From Flavobacterium pectinovorum (GTDB taxonomy: Bacteria > Bacteroidota > Bacteroidia > Flavobacteriales > Flavobacteriaceae), in NCBI RefSeq assembly GCF_006438875.1, contig NZ_RCZH01000016.1, positions 62,897 through 126,896 on the forward strand: 64,000 nucleotides of DNA, written 5' to 3'. How positions within the stretch are numbered: position 1 is the first letter of the stretch; every line of letters begins with the position of its first letter. The position numbers were made by a program, and so were the translations under genes. Under the pieces are notes generated by a model. It saw only the letters and a program-made list of their open reading frames with translations, did no database searches and was not told the DNA's origin. This document shows positions 60,398-64,000 of the stretch, one piece after another.

Positions 60398-61459
60398 GTG
60401 AAAATAATTACAAGAATATCGACATATTGGAAAATTCAACTCATAGGATGGATTTCTGCTTCTTTGTATTGGGGAGTTTCGGCTTTTTTTTATGGTAATT
60501 TTATCTGGAAAATGGGTATCGCAGATTTAATACTGGATGTATGTATTGGTATTGCATTGACAAATACGTACAGAAATTTTGCTATAAAAAAGAGATGGAA
60601 TAAGTTGAATCTAAAAAAATTAGTGCCAAGAATTGTAGTTAGTATATTGGTGCTTTCTTTACTATATGTGTTTTTGATTGTTGGTAAGCTATATCTCGTG
60701 CGTTTGTTTTTTCTTAAAGGCAGTACAATTTCCTTTGTAGCGTTTTTTAAGTCGATACAATTACAAATCTTTATTACCGGTATCAGACTCATGTCTATTT
60801 GGGTATTGGCTTTTCATCTTTATTATTATTCAAGGCTTGAGATCGAAACTGTAAAAGAAAATGCCCGATTATCAATTCTGATAAAAGAAGCCCAGCTTAA
60901 TAACCTGAATGCGCAGCTCAATCCTCACTTCCTTTTTAACTCCTTAAATAGTATAAAATTTTTGATATTAGAAAATCCGCATTTAGCCAGAAGAGCCATT
61001 GATTTATTATCTGAGTTATTGAGGAATTCCTTAAATAGTAATGTTGCAAAATTGATATCGTTAAGCGCTGAAATTAATCTTGTCAATGATTATTTGGAAT
61101 TGGAAAAAATGCGATTTGAAGAACGCTTGCAGGTAAAAATTGAAACAAGTGTTGATTTATCAAAACATCTGGTTCTTCCTTTGAGTATCCAGACGTTGAT
61201 CGAGAATGCCATAAAACATGGAATTGAAAAAAGAAAAAGTGGCGGAATTATTTGGCTAAAAATTGAAAAGGAAAATGATTTTATAAAAATTAGTGTTCAA
61301 AATTTAGGAACGCTAATCGGAGAAATCAAAGATTCCGGAATTGGATTAAATAATTTAAAAGAGAGACTCTTGTTACAGTATAAAGGGAAAGCGTCTTTTG
61401 AAATCAAAGAAGTATCGGACGAAACAGTTTTGGCAACTATTTTACTACCATTAAAATGA
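60398..61459 (+). CDS. sensor histidine kinase, LytS/YehU type
   Basis: 353 residues from a GTG start; no ATG lies nearby in frame. Four membrane helices (about 13-35, 40-58, 79-103 and 122-146) form the sensor. The kinase core is the HisK family PF06580: LNAQLNPHFLFNSLNSIKFLI with the phospho-His177, then an HATPase domain (LPLSIQTLIENAIKHGI, KDSGIGLNNLKERL). The 3' end overlaps the response regulator gene (ATGA). The signal is unknown. Confidence 0.93.
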   Translation: MKIITRISTYWKIQLIGWISASLYWGVSAFFYGNFIWKMGIADLILDVCIGIALTNTYRNFAIKKRWNKLNLKKLVPRIVVSILVLSLLYVFLIVGKLYLVRLFFLKGSTISFVAFFKSIQLQIFITGIRLMSIWVLAFHLYYYSRLEIETVKENARLSILIKEAQLNNLNAQLNPHFLFNSLNSIKFLILENPHLARRAIDLLSELLRNSLNSNVAKLISLSAEINLVNDYLELEKMRFEERLQVKIETSVDLSKHLVLPLSIQTLIENAIKHGIEKRKSGGIIWLKIEKENDFIKISVQNLGTLIGEIKDSGIGLNNLKERLLLQYKGKASFEIKEVSDETVLATILLPLK

Positions 61460-62175
61460 AAAAGATAAAAGTTATAATAGTAGATGATGAGCGTCTATCG
61501 AGAGAAGAACTAAAAAGGGCATTACAATTTTATGACGATTTTGTTTTGATAGGCGAGGCTGAAAATGCAGATGAAGCTAAAAATTTAATTGAAAGCGAGA
61601 TGCCCGATTTAATGTTTCTAGACATTCAAATGCCGGAGAAATCAGGCTTCGATTTATTGGAGTCTCTTGATAATGTGCCTGAAGTACTCTTTACGACAGC
61701 TCATAATCAATATGCAGTTCAGGCATTTGAAGTTAATGCTTTAGATTATTTAATGAAACCAATAAGAGAGGAGCGTTTTGCAAAAGCCATTGAAAAAATA
61801 AGAAACACTATTATAGCGAAATCTTCTTTACAGAATACTGCAGCAAAAGACCGAAAAATTTTCATTAAAGATGGAGAGAAAAGATTTTTTATTCCATTGT
61901 ATGAAATTTATTTAATTGAGTCACTTGAAAATTACACCAGACTTTTTTTTCAGGATAAAAAAGCCATGCAAAGACGTTCCCTTCGCCAATGGGAAGAAAT
62001 ACTGGATGAGAATGTTTTCTTTAGAATAAACAGAACCGAGATTATAAATATTAATTACATACAGAAAGTAAGCAGCACAAGTGGAGGAAGATTGGAAGTA
62101 CAATTAAAGACAGGAGAACTATTAGAGGTTTCAAACCGTCAATCAGCCAAGTTCAAAAATAGCAATGGAATTTAA
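61456..62175 (+). CDS. LytTR family response regulator
   Basis: 239 residues. The receiver has Asp10/Asp11 (VDDERL), the phospho-acceptor Asp56 in MFLDIQMPEKSG, Thr in TTAHNQYAVQAF and Lys in DYLMKPI. A LytTR DNA-binding domain fills the C-terminal ~100 residues (IFIKDGEKRFFIPLYEIYLIESLENYTRLFF, FFRINRTEIININYI). It is translated from an ATGA overlap with the kinase gene and forms a classic two-component pair with it. Confidence 0.94.
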   Translation: MKKIKVIIVDDERLSREELKRALQFYDDFVLIGEAENADEAKNLIESEMPDLMFLDIQMPEKSGFDLLESLDNVPEVLFTTAHNQYAVQAFEVNALDYLMKPIREERFAKAIEKIRNTIIAKSSLQNTAAKDRKIFIKDGEKRFFIPLYEIYLIESLENYTRLFFQDKKAMQRRSLRQWEEILDENVFFRINRTEIININYIQKVSSTSGGRLEVQLKTGELLEVSNRQSAKFKNSNGI

Positions 62176-62225
62176 GCTTGTCTTTTTATTATTTAGAAAT
62201 AAAATTAATCCAATAAAATGATCCA

Positions 62226-63968
62226 ATGAAATCACTTTTAAATTTTGTATTTCTGGTTTTAGTAATAAATTCTTCATTTTCACAACAGACAAGTGTAGCA
62301 AAATCGGAGGGTTTTAAAAGCGCTTATGATATTCAGGACAGTGTGATGATTAAAACCAGAGATGGCGCATATATATCGGCAATGGTTGTGCGAAAAAAAG
62401 GAATTTCTACTCCAAAACCTGTAATATTTCAATTTACTATTTATGTTAGAGACAAAGGACGAGATATTAAATCCTTAAAAGAAGCCGCAGACAAAGATTA
62501 TATTGGTGTTATTGCCTATTCGCGAGGTAAAAGGTTTAGTCCTGATGAAATATTTCCATATGAAAATGATGCCAATGATTCTTACGATGTCATCGATTGG
62601 ATCAGTAAACAGGAATGGTGTAACGGGAGTATCGGGATGTATGGAGGAAGTTATAACGGATTTACACAATGGGCGGCTTGCAAAAAAATGCATCCGGCAC
62701 TTAAAACAATTGTGCCTTATGTAGCAAACAGACCGGGAATGGGTTTGCCAATGGAAAATAATGTATTTGTAAATCCTAATTATGAATGGTCGTTTTATGT
62801 AGGCAATAATAAATATTTAGATACAGTTGCGGGAAATGACAGACAGCGTTTTAGAAAAATGATGTTTAAATGGTGGGAAACCGGAGTGCTTTATAAAAAA
62901 ATGGATAGCGTAGATGGAAGTCCAAACCGATTTTTTCAGCGATGGATAAAACATCCTTCATTTGATGCATATTGGCAAAAAATGGCGCCATACCAAAAAG
63001 ATTTTGAACAAATAAATATTCCTGTATTAACTTTCGACGGATATTATAACGACTCTCAAAATTCAAGTTTGTATTATGTCAGAGAACTTCAAAAATACAA
63101 TCCGAAAACTCCTGTTTATGTCATAATTGGTCCATACAGTCACTTTGGTGCTCAAATGGGAGGAGAAACTAATTTGAACGATTACAAGGTTGATTCGACA
63201 GCGATAATTAATGTAAAAAAAATAACATATGAATGGTTTGATTATATTCTGAAAAAAGGCACTAAACCGGTAATGCTAAAAGACAAAATAAACTATGAAG
63301 TAATGGGAGCAAATGAATGGCGAAGTGCTCCTTCTCTGGACAAAATGAGTAATGGCTTTCTAAAAATGTATCTGACAAATGATAAAGCGGGTAATTTCTA
63401 TGTATTAAAGAGTAAAAAGCCAACTCAAAGAAAGTATCTCTATCAGGAAGTTGATTTTGCCAACAGACAAATACAAAATAACGATTATTATCCGGATCCT
63501 ATTATTAGAAAAGAAATAGAAACCAGCAACGGATTTATTTTTATAAGTGAACCCTTAAAAGAGCCAATGCTGATTAATGGCTCGTTTTTAGGAGAAATAA
63601 AAGCAAGTATCAATAAAAAAGATATGGATATTGGCGTGACTTTATATGAAGTAATGCCAAATGGAGAATATTTTCATTTGTCTTATTTTTTAGGTCGGGC
63701 GAGTTATGTCAAAGATATCACCAATAGAAATTTACTGAATCCGAATAAAATAGAATCTATTCCTTTTTCAAATACACATTTGGTAAGTAAACAATTAAGT
63801 AAAGGAAGTCGTTTGCTTGTGTCAATTAATGTCAACAAAAACCCATTCTCTCAATTAAATTATGGAACAGGAAAAGAAGTTAGCGACGAAAGTATCAAAG
63901 ATGCCAAAGAACCTTTAAAAATAAAATGGTACAACGACAGTTATGTAAAAATTCCGATTTGGAAGTAA
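62226..63968 (+). CDS. CocE/NonD family hydrolase (X-Pro dipeptidyl-peptidase-like)
   Basis: 580 residues with a signal peptide (MKSLLNFVFLVLVINSSFSQ). The alpha/beta domain has VMIKTRDGAYISAMVVRK, the nucleophile elbow GMYGGSYNGFTQWA with Ser142, and IGPYSHFGAQ near 300 for the catalytic His. The C-terminal jelly-roll domain of the CocE/NonD family follows (MLINGSFLGEIKASINKKDMDIGVTLYEV). Family members cleave acyl esters such as glutaryl-7-ACA, cocaine or N-terminal Xaa-Pro; which one is not predictable. It starts 50 nt after the response regulator and may be co-transcribed. Confidence 0.9.
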   Translation: MKSLLNFVFLVLVINSSFSQQTSVAKSEGFKSAYDIQDSVMIKTRDGAYISAMVVRKKGISTPKPVIFQFTIYVRDKGRDIKSLKEAADKDYIGVIAYSRGKRFSPDEIFPYENDANDSYDVIDWISKQEWCNGSIGMYGGSYNGFTQWAACKKMHPALKTIVPYVANRPGMGLPMENNVFVNPNYEWSFYVGNNKYLDTVAGNDRQRFRKMMFKWWETGVLYKKMDSVDGSPNRFFQRWIKHPSFDAYWQKMAPYQKDFEQINIPVLTFDGYYNDSQNSSLYYVRELQKYNPKTPVYVIIGPYSHFGAQMGGETNLNDYKVDSTAIINVKKITYEWFDYILKKGTKPVMLKDKINYEVMGANEWRSAPSLDKMSNGFLKMYLTNDKAGNFYVLKSKKPTQRKYLYQEVDFANRQIQNNDYYPDPIIRKEIETSNGFIFISEPLKEPMLINGSFLGEIKASINKKDMDIGVTLYEVMPNGEYFHLSYFLGRASYVKDITNRNLLNPNKIESIPFSNTHLVSKQLSKGSRLLVSINVNKNPFSQLNYGTGKEVSDESIKDAKEPLKIKWYNDSYVKIPIWK

Positions 63969-64000
63969 AAACAATAATAAAGCAAAAGCCGCAATTTTCA

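Overview
The window looks like chromosomal DNA of a Flavobacterium (Bacteroidota, Flavobacteriaceae), probably close to the F. johnsoniae group. The evidence is the AT-rich sequence, the many Bacteroidota -7 boxes (TAnnTTTG, some with a TTG element 17-23 nt upstream), a very long surface protein ending in a gliding-motility/T9SS type-B C-terminal domain, and families typical of the phylum (DUF1573, DUF2797, DUF983, GH3-like, two-domain SerB, HPPK-deoxynucleoside kinase fusion). No phage, integrase, complete insertion sequence, CRISPR array or rRNA operon was seen. Most genes are ordinary housekeeping genes.

Layout. 1-6.8 kb: a truncated lipoprotein, an esterase, a small membrane protein, then the protein quality-control block tig - clpP - clpX and an L,D-transpeptidase-like lipoprotein. 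6.8-11.1 kb: a 43-residue membrane protein, a large nested inverted repeat, and a GlxA-type regulator divergent from a cassette of six small genes that mixes VOC (glyoxalase fold) and SRPBCC (AHSA1) proteins. 11.3-18.3 kb: serB, a 630-bp zone packed with repeats, an archaemetzincin-like lipoprotein, a GH3-like protein, a DUF2797 protein and a GT9 glycosyltransferase. 18.3-29.5 kb: AsmA, a hydrolase and sppA, the folK-dNK fusion, the LRR/lectin adhesin, a TrmH-type methyltransferase and a DUF1573 protein. 29.6-39.6 kb: mutS, tRNA-Gly and tRNA-Leu, a YegP-like protein, an Ala-rich lipoprotein, waaA, a DegT-type aminotransferase, galE, fabD and DUF983. 39.7-44.9 kb: an AraC regulator, yceI, a frameshifted YjdI-type ferredoxin and a pirin. 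43.4-48.4 kb: a RamB/ScfR-like regulator divergent from aceB, followed by aceA (glyoxylate shunt). 48.7-53.5 kb: purT - DUF6370 - Crp/Fnr regulator and a U32 peptidase. 53.6-64 kb: RibD_C protein, beta-barrel protein, DUF2383 protein, aspartate aminotransferase, fatty acid desaturase, rsmG, an orphan gene, and a LytS-type kinase - LytTR regulator - CocE/NonD hydrolase module.

The least ordinary content is non-coding. The gaps carry several families of dispersed palindromic elements. Two copies of a 151-159 bp MITE-like element share 18-bp terminal inverted repeats and each has a ~10-bp target duplication; one copy has landed inside a structured repeat that is found intact elsewhere in the window. 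Three copies of a REP-like hairpin share a conserved core. Pairs of related palindromic elements lie in opposite orientation on either side of yceI and of aceA. A short ATCTAAAAT-type repeat sits directly before the start codon of four unrelated genes. Among proteins, the mixed VOC/SRPBCC cassette, the frameshifted ferredoxin and the glyoxylate-shunt regulator with an exact 14-bp palindrome in its divergent promoter region deserve a second look. All functional calls rest on reading motifs by eye; no database search was possible.
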